Source: Pieris napi (taxonomy: Eukaryota > Arthropoda > Insecta > Lepidoptera > Pieridae). Taken from it: a stretch of 64,000 nt of DNA. Position numbers and translations under genes: made by a program. The notes below the pieces were generated by a model. The model did not search any database. It was given only the letters and a program-made list of their open reading frames with translations, and was not told where the DNA came from. Shown here in pieces: positions 11,269 to 21,709 of the stretch (position 1 is its first letter; every line of letters begins with the position of its first letter). The stretch spans positions 818,501-882,500 of the forward strand of contig NC_062249.1 in the NCBI RefSeq assembly GCF_905475465.1. The letters run 5' to 3'.

Positions 11269-12239
11269 AAATTATTTCTGTATAATTATGTGAATTATTT
11301 GTAAAGAGGCTTTTGTATAATTAATTAATTAGAATTTAAGGATTAATGTTGAGGAGTTTGCAAAATGCCCTACATTATTAGTTGGAAGTAGTAGCTACAT
11401 GTAAGCCAGTAACAATTACGAACATTAAAACCGACATGAAAATTACAACATAAATTGCCTTTGATCTCATGTACAAAGTTACTTGTAAAAAACTGGAATG
11501 CTGAAATTTCACAACTTTGAGTGGATTTACGAATATAATTTCGAAAAAATATTTTTCCTTTTACAGTTAGCAGTACAGGAATGTGAAAACTGCAATAACC
11601 TTATAAAAATAGAATAGAAAAACAGGAAGCGGAAATATTCGCTGCTTGAAATATCTAGACTATTTATTGTTAAGTGTCTCTGAACTTACTTATGAAATAA
11701 TGTATCAGTGTATAATTATTTATTTATAATAATATATAACTGTTACTTGTTTATGTACGAAGTTTTTGTGGGAAAAATAAATAAAGATTATTATTAATAT
11801 GTATAATTAAAATAATTCTAAAATAAACTTCAATCATAAATCAATCAACAATAAATCAAGTCGAGGCGAGTTCAAGAGTCAATCCTTTAGTTAAAGGTTT
11901 ATAGACCACTTATCCCCCACCCTGGTTTAATAATAATAACAATTATTAATTCCAATTACATAACAAAAATCTAGATTATTATCAATTAGAGAGTAAATAC
12001 TACTGACAGCTAATTTTACCAACATCAACGACAACACAAATTAAAATTGGAAACAAATAAATAAACAGTCTACGCTACGCAGTACACTCGTCTTTCAGAG
12101 CCGACAAGCGTACGCACAAATTGTAATGAGGATACTGTTCCTACAGCCTCGCAATCTACGTAAATGTGATGTCGTTATCAAATGCGTCACACGTCATCGA
12201 TTTCAGTTTTCAAGAGTAGTGATTTTTTTACACTTCTTC
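11269..12239. other. Unannotated intronic sequence
   Basis: Very AT-rich, with no recognisable coding or repeat signature. Confidence 0.45.
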
Positions 12240-12670
12240 TTCTTCTTATAGTGCCATCTCCTTGCGAAGGTTGGCGATCATCATGGCTATTTTAATTTCG
12301 GATGCCGCGCTTCTAAACAATGACTTGGTGCTTTGACCAAACAATTGTCTTAAGTTTTCCAACCAAGACGTGCGTCTGCGGCCAGTTCTTCTTCTACCTG
12401 CCACTTTGCCTTGTATGATTAGTTGAAGGAGCTCATTTTTTTTGGAGTTACGTAAAACGTGTCTCAAGTTTCCTATTCTTAACCGTCATAAGCACTTCTT
12501 TGTTCTTCTGCACTTCTGTTCTTTGCATTCTGTCCAGCACGGTAGTATTTCGGATGTCTGTTTAAGATATTTTAAGCATATGTCGATAAACCCAGATCTC
12601 AAACGCTTCCAGTTTTTTGGACATAGTCTCTGTCAGCGTCCAAGATTCTACGCCGTAGAGCAGCACAAAG
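12240..12670 (-). pseudogene. RTE/Craft-like LINE ORF2 C-terminal relic
   Basis: On the minus strand, after one frameshift, it shows LLYGVESWTLTE-like and KKLEAFEIWVYRHML-like segments. These are followed by MRHVLRNSKKNELLQLI, QGKVAGRRRTGRRRTSWLEN and MMIANLRKEMAL up to a stop. The 'LEAFE.W.YR..L' and 'G.RR.G.RR.SWL.NLR' patterns are hallmarks of the connection and C-terminal region of an insect LINE ORF2. Confidence 0.7.
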
Positions 12671-13214
12671 AGTTTTTACACTTACACTGCTAAAACAGTT
12701 AAAAAGATAAGATAACTTTTATATACTTCTAAAACATTCATTTAACATTTACCAACAACGAATTACAAAATATCTAAAACATTTTACATATGTTCGTTAC
12801 AAATAAAGGAGCCAATCAGAACTTGTCACGTTCATGCGAAGAAGTTTGATTGGCCCACTGGTTGTAATCTACCAACTAGACTTTTCTAGAATTTTATTCT
12901 TATCCAAATCGTTATTAATGAAAACATTTAGTTACCGAATATAAAATCATAATATAGCTTAAAACAAACATGAAATTATAGTCTATACAGTGCGTAACAC
13001 CTCAGACTCCAACTCTGACTTAAATTTGAGAGAAAAGGTCATGACTTATGACATTTACGTATGATTTTCGTGTGTTAATTACTATGTGTATAATAAATGA
13101 TGTCCCTCTATGTATAAAGGCTATTTCTAGTTTAGTTGATGGACTCTTGGTAGTACTATTATTTTAGGGGTATTGGGTTACACTCTCTGCAAAATATAAC
13201 TATTTGACGGAAAT

Positions 13215-13470
13215 ATGACGCGCTATCTTCACGGTACGGACGGACGACTCTCATACCTGAGGTCGTAGGTTCGATCCCCGGCTGTGCACCAATAGACTTT
13301 TTTTCTTTGTGCGCTTTAATATTTGCCTGAACGGTGAGGGAAAACATCGTGAGGAAACCGACATGTCTTAGACCCAAAAAGTCGGCGTGTCTCAGGCACT
13401 GGAGGCTGATCACCCACTTGCCTATTAGATTGAAAAATGATCATGAAACAGATTCAGAAATCTGATATTT
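13215..13470 (+). repeat. tRNA-derived SINE
   Basis: Same family as 9764-10049, in the opposite orientation. The B box ggttcgatcccc is intact. The A-box region is degraded. The 3' end stops at 'cagaaatctgata' followed by T-rich sequence. Confidence 0.75.
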
Positions 13471-13922
13471 TTTTTTATGTATCTTCACGGTTCTTGTTTA
13501 TTTATAGCAATTTTTATAGGTAAAAATACCTATCGACTCCCGTAATATGGACACATTTATTTGAGAATCCGCTCTTATTGATATTTCTTTTCTATAGACA
13601 AGTAACTCTGACACACCATATTGCCAGATAAGCCATTTTCCTCACGCTGTTTTTCATTGCTAAGCCCTTATTAAGTGGGCTGGTAGATAAATCCATTGGT
13701 TCACAGACGGCTTCCAAATGAACAGCATCTGTGTTGAGAGTACCATGTTTAAGCACAAGGCGAACACAACGTAAACTAAATGTGTAAATCTGTAATCAAT
13801 GTTCTTCGAAATGTATAGAAAGGTAGATAGGTGTTAAGAAATGTAAGAGTTACTTCTAAGATATGAATATTAGAAGCTTAAAACGTTTAGTAATACAGAA
13901 ACGAACTAAATTGCATACTTAC

Positions 13923-13990
13923 CTAATCTTAAAGTTTTAGTAAAGAACACTTGGTAAATGGTGGCACTCGTTGTCGTCCTATAACGTAAC
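13923..13990 (-). CDS. 68-bp micro-exon of the CUB-lectin gene
   Basis: The acceptor is tttggtttcag (to 13991) and the donor GGTAAGTATG begins at 13922. The 68 bases hold one base, 22 open codons (starting LRYRTTTSATIYQVFF) and one base. The entry phase completes the two bases left by the exon ending at 24096. The exit base completes the first codon of the exon starting at 2036, giving Asp. Two consensus splice sites, a clean frame and matching phases on both sides make chance unlikely. The peptide has the alternating hydrophobic pattern of a CUB beta strand. Confidence 0.8.
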
Positions 13991-14385
13991 CTGAAACCAA
14001 AAAAATATATTTTATATATACTTTACACAGGTAACATTCGATAATATTTAATTCTAAAAATAGTAGGGTGTATTAACAGTATAAGCTTTCTAACTTTTCG
14101 TAAACAGTTAGTAACATTCCCGGGTTATTAATTTTAAATGATTGGGACAGTAACAAACACTTCTTCTGATTTTAAGGCTTGTGTAGAAAAAACGTATTCC
14201 CGAAAATATATCATTTAAAAGGCAATACTTCGTGCATGGGATTTCTCTTAGAATTTAGGTTTATTTCGTTTACATAAATTAAAATAAATACTGCTGAAAT
14301 CTATCTCCGTGACTCTGTTGACAGTTGCATAATTTATTCTATTCCGGCGAAGTAACTATTTGCTTTGAAAATCTACTGCCTTATA

Positions 14386-14692
14386 AAGGGGCCGATGGCT
14401 GGCCATGCGTCATACTCGTGAACGGGTGCTACTTGTGGTGACTGGTCGTACTTGAATTCGTGTATACGGTGATGTTAATTATTTCGACTATGTGTTTGCG
14501 TGTTGTTCCCACGAGAATGTAAGTGCGTGCTCCTGTTTCACCATGCCTCCTGCTGATAGAGGACAACTCTTTGTTTTTAATTTATGTTATTATTATTAAT
14601 TACTAAAGATGTCATGTGGAACATGGTTTAATGGTTGTAGCTCCTCACAAACGTTGTGTAAAATAAAAAAACATGGCAATGGCAATGTGTTA
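14386..14692 (+). repeat. LINE 3'-UTR fragment (same family as the element at 21480-23965)
   Basis: It matches, in inverted orientation, the 3' UTR of the LINE at 21480-23965. Shared phrases include ggccgatggctggccatg, ttcccacgagaatgtaagtg and tttcaccatgcctcctgct. It ends in an A-rich stretch near 'gttgtgtaaaataaaaaaac' without the terminal tail module. Confidence 0.75.
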
Positions 14693-15795
14693 CCTATATG
14701 ATTAAATGATTTTTGAATTTTGATTTTTTATTTTTATTTTGAGACATGTGTTTTATCCCCTTATTGGATTTATTTTTTGTAATGTTAGACTTTCAATAGA
14801 CAGCCCTTATATAGGTTTAGAAATACATAGTTACGGTGTGAAGCTAGATCGTTAAATAAATACGGGATAACTGAGTTCAAAGTACCGAATATTGGCGTCG
14901 TAAATCTAGAGCTCGAAACTTAACTTATCCTGGTTCGAGTTCAGTCGGATAGTTCACAACTTCCTTTCTTATTAACTTCAACAATTTATGCGATGAAATA
15001 TCTTGATTTAATGGTAATAAAAATATATAATACAGTTCAGTAGGATCAAACACACGCAAACACAAATGATTTTGATTTTGTGACAAATGAAATGAAATAG
15101 AATTATTTAAATACTTCGTTGCTTAAATCTAAACAATATGCAAATTTAAATATTTTGGTAAACAGTGCACCTTATAGCCAACAAGCAATTTCTTCCAGAA
15201 AACTTTAGTAACCGTACAAATAATAAATACTGAAGTAAAAGTCCACAAAATACGAAACTTCCACAAAATTAGTTTCATAGGGGTACGTTACGTTTTCGTT
15301 TACTATGTTCTTCATAATATTTTAAAATAATACTTTTTTGTAACACATCCATAAATCACCCAATGACGCAAAAGAAATTTCATTTCCGTTTCCTCTGTCT
15401 ATTTTCCCTATAAAAAATGTATATATAGAAGCAACACAACCAAATAAATCTATGATTAATGATGCGATTTATTCACACACTGATCACGTTATTTTTTATT
15501 ATTACACCTATGCAAATGAGTCTCTAAATTGGGGTGATAAGGTTTCTTTTCGTTTGACAAGTAAATAATGCGTTAAGTAATTTGTCACAGCTATCTCACA
15601 GTGAGAAGAAATCTTCCTGTTATCTAAGGAAGTTAAATGTAAGGGGACGTTTTGAAAAATGTTTGCTGGCGATAAAGCGATGTTGTAAAGAATTATTAAT
15701 TGCCTTTGGTCGTTTTTGGAACTAAAATTCATACGTAAAGTAATTGTATTTTTATAAAAAATGGGAAATCCTAGCTCCGACTAACAAAATTAAAA

Positions 15796-16160
15796 GAAAA
15801 AACATTTATTTCATTAAATACTAAATTATAATTTTACATTTACTGCCAGTTTTCAAATAAAGGGCGTAGAACGGACGAGAAGAACTAGCAATAAACTCTT
15901 CGCCACTCTTTTTAATCGCCAATTTTATTGCTAGGAGCTGCAACCATTACACTATGTCCCACATGACATCTTAAGTAATAAACAGTAAATTAATAATAAA
16001 AATAAAATTAAAAAAAAGATTTGTCTTCTATCAGCAGTAGGCTCGGTTAAATAGGAGCACGCACTTACATTCTCGTGGGAATAACACGCAAATACATAGT
16101 CGAAATAACTAACATACACGAATTCAAGTTCGACCAGTCACCAATATGTATGGCCATATT
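15796..16160 (-). repeat. LINE 3'-UTR plus tail fragment
   Basis: Minus-strand copy with the tail module (gccagtt.tcaaat.aagggcg, ctcttcgccactctttttaa) followed by the UTR phrases cacttacattctcgtggga and cgaattcaagttcgaccag. Confidence 0.75.
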
Positions 16161-16560
16161 AAAATAAATAAACGCTACGATAACATTTTTTACCAATGTA
16201 CGCATAACGGTCCTAGTGAGAGTATAAGTGCGGAAACTGAGTCCTCCAACCTTTAACCATTGCCAATGGTAACATTCGCCTGCATCATGTTATACCATGA
16301 ACAATACGATCACAACACGTATGTCACGGAATATTTCTACATTTTCCATTTTGATCTAATTCTCTAACGTAAATTCTGCAGAATATTTATTTTCAATACT
16401 TATACTAACACTACGGGAAGCTCACTTCATATTTTAGTTTTAATTTATAGATATTTTGAATTGTTTAATAGTGAAATTATTAAATGTTCAGTAAAATAAT
16501 ATAATAAATTCCTCTTTAAATCCGTTAACATTTTTATTATCATTGTAATAATCAATAAAT

Positions 16561-16819
16561 CAGTGGCGCTACAACCTCTTCAGTTCTTGGCATCAGATTA
16601 AGTGAATCTGTTTTATGATCATTTTTAAATCTAAAAGGCAAGTATCAGCCTCCAGTATCTGACACAGGTCGGTTTCCTCACGATGTTTTCCTTCACCGTT
16701 CGAGCGAATGTTAAATGCGCACATAGAAAGAAAGTCCATTGGTGCACAGCCGATAGGGGATCGAACCTACGACCTCAGGTATGACAGTCGCACGCAGAAA
16801 CTACTAGGCCAACACTACT
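16561..16819 (-). repeat. tRNA-derived SINE
   Basis: Same family as 9764-10049. The tRNA head is at the right end (gatcgaacctacgacctcag; gccaacact) and the 3' end cagtggcgctacaacctctt is at the left. Confidence 0.75.
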
Positions 16820-17679
16820 CTAATATCACTGTAATACCTTTTGATATACGGCCTCATGTATAGATTGAGTAGCACTTCTCATCCCCGTCTTTACTGCGTA
16901 AGGTAAGTTTGATAAATGGGCCAGTTCGTACGATTGCGACCTCATCCATCAGGACTATAATCACCAAAATACCGTGTTTCCCTAAATCCGTTCAAGTGTT
17001 GAAGAAAACCATCCATCAAGCTGATTAGACAGATCGAGGCCGAAGGCTTAATGAATTAAAGTTATTCATTAGATTGCCTATTAAGGGTCTTATCGTAAGG
17101 GCCCTTATGTAAATAATATATACTAGGCTTGGCTTTGTTATGGTTGGTAGATGATTCACGCATATAAACTTAATAGAGGTGTAATTATTGTGTACAGATC
17201 TGTATATATTAATTTCAAGTTTGCCTCATGATTGTAGCTTTTGAATAGTATGTCCTAAAACTGAAACATAACATTGACCTTCTTTTGTTTTGACCTTTTT
17301 TTTTGACCAAAGTTATACTTATTTTAATAAATAATGAGAAATCAACAGCAAGAGTTCTAGATCGATTTCTGCGCATCTTGGCTTTCAAAATCTTCGCAAT
17401 ATGCTAAGGACGTAACCCTTTCAAGAAAGGATTTGTGGCTAATTAACTTTTATAAGCTTCCTATACATTCAACACAAGTGTTCAACCCTTAACCAGTTTC
17501 CGGGAATCGATAGTAGGTGTTGGGTGAAGAGATAAGAGATAAGTGCACCCAACGCCCGTACCCTATACATACAGTGTCAGTCAAATAGCAAATGGTCAAT
17601 ATTGCAGAATTTTAGGCATAGAATGTGATCTGAGGATTGTTTTTCGGCATTTATAGTTCCAGGGGTTAATAAGGGAACT

Positions 17680-17823
17680 TAATAATAGTTTATTGCCAGT
17701 TCTTCTCTTCCGTTCTACGCCCTTGTTTTGAGAACCGGCAGTAAATGTGAAATTAGAAGCATTTAATGTATATTTCTCTTTTTGACGTTAAATAAATAAA
17801 TGCTTTTTGACTTTTGACTTTAA
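17680..17823 (+). repeat. LINE/SINE shared 3' tail module
   Basis: It contains ttgccagttcttctcttccg, ttctacgcccttg, gcagtaaatgtgaaattag and a terminal repeat of tttttgactt. It is the tail shared with the LINE at 44771-47572. Confidence 0.7.
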
Positions 17824-18368
17824 TGATTGACTATATGTTTATCGTATTTTATATAGCTTCCTTTATATACTAAATAGTACTATAAAAAGGCTTTCCGCCA
17901 ATTGGAACTAGTTTAGAGCAATAAATAAAAGTAAGTTATCAAAAAGTTGGAATTTTATTGGCATCGCGTACATTTGGCTCGTTTGCACAGTTTCTTTATT
18001 TGGCAGGTAGATTGCAAGAGAGCTTGCCAAATAGGACGAGAAACTGTGGCAAGGAAAGATCAATGTGCGGAAAAGCTTAAGGATCATATATTCATATACT
18101 CAGATATCGAGAACAGGTTTAACTTTATTCACTTCCTGAATTGCGCTAACAAATTTATTAACCGATCAGATATACCTATATAAAGCTCGACCGTAGGCAG
18201 TCGTGTCCTACGGGCCAATCCGACTGGTCCGGGATCTTTAGTTTCGGGAAACAGTAGCCTCCATTTAATGTTGTAAATTAAATTAGGAATAATCACTGAT
18301 AATGATTATTTATATTGTAATGGATATTTGTATATTATTTTTATTCAGTTAGTTCTTTTGTATAGTGT

Positions 18369-18696
18369 ACTAGCTGACCCGGCAAACGTTGTTTTGGCAT
18401 GTATATTATTTCTAGGAAACATTTTTTTAGTTCAATAAAAATAACTATCTACTATAATAAAAAATAGGGGTTGATCGTAGAGGGGTGAAAATTTGGGGTT
18501 GTTACATACATGCTGTATCATAAAAAAATAAAAATTGTCTAAACAATAAAAAAAATGTTTTTGGGGTGGTCACTCCTTTACTAAGGGGTTTGAAAGATAT
18601 ATAGTAGCCGATTCTCAGACTTACTTATGCATAAAAAATTTCATAAGAATCTGTCGATTCGGAGGAGTATGGCACACTCTAAATATGACACGAGAA
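18369..18696. repeat. RTE-like non-coding repeat (CTAGCTGACCCGGCAAACG family)
   Basis: It starts ctagctgacccggcaaacgt, contains aataggggttgatcgtag and ends near attcggaggagtatggc. It is the inverted counterpart of 63285-63602. I know this sequence type as a widespread lepidopteran LINE 3' end; there is no ORF. Confidence 0.65.
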
Positions 18697-19099
18697 TTGT
18701 GTGTTTTATGTAAATCACTGTTGTGGTTATTTGTGTATTGCCAATTGTTTGTGTGTTTCATATGAAATAAATAAAATAAATCAAGCTTACGTAAAAGTCT
18801 ATTTTTTCCTTTACACATGTTTCATGTGTCAGAAGGATCCTTTGAGCTGGGCCCACACGGATGATGAAATTAGAAAGTCGTGTCAAATATAATTGAAGAA
18901 TATTGTTTTACAAAGATTAATATAAACCGTTCATGAGTTTAAATAAATCCTCCTTTCAGCGATTTGTTATACGAAATTGCGTTTTCATAATTGACAACGA
19001 AAAACTTATTAAATTAATATTTATTCATTGAATATGCGTGCCATTATGTTTGATGCCTATACGTCCTCCTTTGTCTGATCAAAGATAAAGATGAAGTTT

Positions 19100-19314
19100 A
19101 GGGGCCTCATAGCCTAGCGGTCTTATTAAGTGGCAGCTAGGTGACGGGTACCGGGTTCGATTCCCGGTTCGAGGGCAAGTTTTAATTTAATTTAAATTTG
19201 TTCTCGTTGTTTTTGAGGACACGGTCGAATTTCTAAAGACAAGCACACGAATTATAAAAAATCCTATACTTGACGCTGGCTAATGCACAAATCGTGCCAG
19301 AGCCATAAAAAAAA
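19100..19314 (+). repeat. Full-length tRNA-derived SINE (second family) with 11-bp target duplication
   Basis: The pol III A box tagcctagcggt lies at 19110-19121 and the B box gggttcgattccc at 19153-19165. A ~150-bp body follows, ending gccataaaaaaaaa. It is bounded by the direct repeat agatgaagttt at 19089-19099 and 19315-19325, a clear target-site duplication. This family differs from the 9764-type SINE in its body. It is relatively young: boxes, tail and duplication are all intact. Confidence 0.85.
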
Positions 19315-19954
19315 AGATGAAGTTTTTAATTGAGTAAAAATTACGTCAATTACAACGTAGATCCCAGCTGCATATTAATTTCTACATATTATTATAGTTG
19401 GTTATAAGATTCGGAGATGCGATTATCGAACAGCATATAAACTTAAAACTACACAACGCTAAATTGAAAAAAAAACACTTTCAAAGAGAAAATTTACGAG
19501 TCCTTTGTAAGAAGTATTTATAATAAATTTATTTTTTCCAAATTTAACCGGTTCAATGGGTATGGCAACACTATTTTTGTTATTTAAGAACTAAAGGGAG
19601 GTTAGATGCTTTTTCTATTATAAAGATGACTTTATTTAAGGTTGGTTCATTAAAAAAATACAATATAAATAACGAAACACTTTCGTAAGGCATATACAGC
19701 AACACTTTATAAGCAAAAAGCTAACTTTATAATTAGTAATTACTGCAGCTGTTGAATCACGTTTATTCTAATATAGCCTTGGGGTTTATGGCGTTTACAT
19801 ACTGCCTAAGCTAGAAATGTAATTTGTAAACATGAAGCCAGAAAGTTTCCTTTGTTTGCTTTTCCAGCTTTTGGTATTCCATGCTTTTATTCAAATAATG
19901 TAAAAAAAATCCATATAATAATGTGTGTTTCACAATTTTGTTTGTCAAATAAAC

Positions 19955-20190
19955 TGAGTTTTTTTTATAGAACAGGGGCAAACGGGCAATAGGCTCACCT
20001 GATGTTAAGTAATACCGCCGCCCATGGACACTCTCAATGCCAGAGGCCTCGCGAGTGCGTTGCCGGCCTTTTAAGAATAGGTACGCTCTTTTCTTGAAGG
20101 ACCCTAAGTCGAATTGGTTCGGAAATACTTCAGTGGGCAGCTGGTTCCACATAGTGGTGGTGCGCGGCAAAAACTGCCTTGATAACACTT
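19955..20190 (-). pseudogene. LINE ORF2 C-terminal and 3' fragment
   Basis: The minus strand reads SRQFLPRTTTMWNQLPTEV, FPNQFDLGSFKKRAYLFL and KGRQRTREASG. The 'R.LPRT...WN.LP..VFP...D...FK.R...FL.GRQR' pattern is the C-terminal end of an abundant lepidopteran LINE ORF2. A near copy is at 40846-41092. Shorter scraps of the same 3' end are at 55756-55819, 58428-58486, 60074-60106 and 63155-63255. Confidence 0.75.
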
Positions 20191-20440
20191 AAAAACAAGT
20201 AAGAATGATAATTAATAATCTACTTCGATGAAACAATATAAATTAATTAAGCTTAGATATAGATTTCATCGTTTTACTTAAATTCAAGTTAAGAGGGATG
20301 TGAAAACTAATTAATCTTGTGATAATAAACGATACTTTGATTTAATTTAATGGAAAAGTTATCTCGTTAAACTAAGTGTTTTGTTTTCAACAATCAAATG
20401 TTATTGGTGTCTGAAAATGTAACACTGGACACGCAGTTCC

Positions 20441-20685
20441 AGCCCTGCGATTCTGTAACTCACTTTTCGAACTCACACAGCGGTTTTCGCATCGGCGGTC
20501 GCTCTCAAATCAGTCGTGAAGCAGTCATTTTATGATTTGGCATTCTGATAAACAATAAACTACAAGCTCCCACCTTTTCAGAATGCCAAATCATAAAATG
20601 ACTGCTTCACGACTGATTTGAGAGCGACCGCCGATGCGAAAACCGCTGAGTGAGTTCGAAAAGTGAGTCATAGAATTGCAGGGCT
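20441..20685. mobile_element. Palindromic fold-back MITE (245 bp)
   Basis: Two ~108-bp arms (20441-20548 and 20579-20685) surround a 30-bp loop (20549-20578). The arms are nearly perfect reverse complements, starting agccctgcgattctgtaact and ending cagggct. The loop ataaacaataaactacaag also occurs in the half copy at 8380-8533. There is no coding sequence. A target duplication is not clear. Confidence 0.8.
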
Positions 20686-21280
20686 GCTTCGAAAAATCTA
20701 CGACAACCCAACGACTCTCGACTCGAGTTTCAGTATCAATAAAGTAAAGTATATAATTTAAACAAAGCGTATATGTAAACATTATGAAGGAACACCTTTT
20801 ACGCCCTTGAATACATTCTTAAATATTCATCAGTACCCATACATCCCTGGTACACATGGGGAGTGACAAGCCCATTATTTTATTGTTTATTCTTCTGTCA
20901 TTTTTTATTTTACCTTCCTCCTTCTTCTCAACTATTAAATTATTTATTTCTTTGTTAACAACGTCGGATTCTTGATCAGTATGTTTTAACTAATGTACTC
21001 TTTTGTCTCTTTTTTTCACATTATGTTTAAATTGTTATGAAATGAGACAGATCTATTCTTTAATTAAAACGGTGTAATTGTACTGATTTAGGTTCGAATA
21101 AATGGGGTCCCTTATGCGAAATCAGTTCTAGTATCAGACTATACCGACAAACGCCTTCTTAAATATATAATGACGATTTATTTATTATTTAGATAAATAC
21201 TTTGTGTTAATAACATATGGTCTTAAATTAACAAAAAATCAATAGTCATCCAAAACGAAAATAATCAAGACTTCGAACCA

Positions 21281-21396
21281 GCCCTGCGATTCTGTAACTC
21301 ACTTTTCGAACTCACACAGCGGTTTTCGCAGCGGCGGTCGCGCTCAAATCAGTCGTAAAGCAGTCATTTTACGACTAATTACAGAATCGCAAGGCA
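21281..21396. mobile_element. Short MITE related to the palindromic element
   Basis: The ends gccctgcgattctgtaa (21281) and ttacagaatcgcaaggc (21396) are inverted with one mismatch. Inside is the same aactcacacagcggttttcg segment as in 20441-20685, but only one arm plus a short inner hairpin (agtcgtaaagcag...cattttacgact). Confidence 0.75.
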
Positions 21397-21479
21397 GTTC
21401 TATTGAAAGCGCGTTCAACCAAATATTCCTAACTAACAGAAGTCGGGTAATCCATTCGAATTGAGAAGACAACTTCTAC

Positions 21480-21677
21480 TTTTCCAATCAAATTCAAATT
21501 CAAATTCAAAAATCATTTATTCACGTAGGTAACACAATGTACACTTGTGATTCGTCATTAAAGATATAAATATTAATGCTTCTAATTTTACATTTACTGC
21601 CAGTTCTCAAATCAAGGGCGTAGAACGGAAGAGAAGAACTGGCAATAAACTCTCCGCCACTCTTTTTAATCGCCATG

Positions 21678-21709
<32 letters not shown>

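Larger units (their letters stand above)
2037..13922 (-). other. Intron (11.9 kb) of the CUB-lectin gene, filled with transposons
   Basis: Its bounds are GT at 13922-13921 and AG at 2038-2037. It contains a MITE, LINE relics, two Harbinger derivatives and SINEs, listed separately. The stretches 2583-3150 and 7279-8299 are AT-rich with nothing recognisable. Confidence 0.75.

Noticed and set aside
13240..13290. tRNA-gene-like B box and flanks (and similar at 9990, 19153, 54970, 56346)
   Set aside because: Each belongs to a SINE with a long non-tRNA body; no cloverleaf with acceptor stem closes.
17947..18183. Open plus-strand frame of 78 codons
   Set aside because: No splice signals, no family signature and no coding-like composition; best treated as chance.
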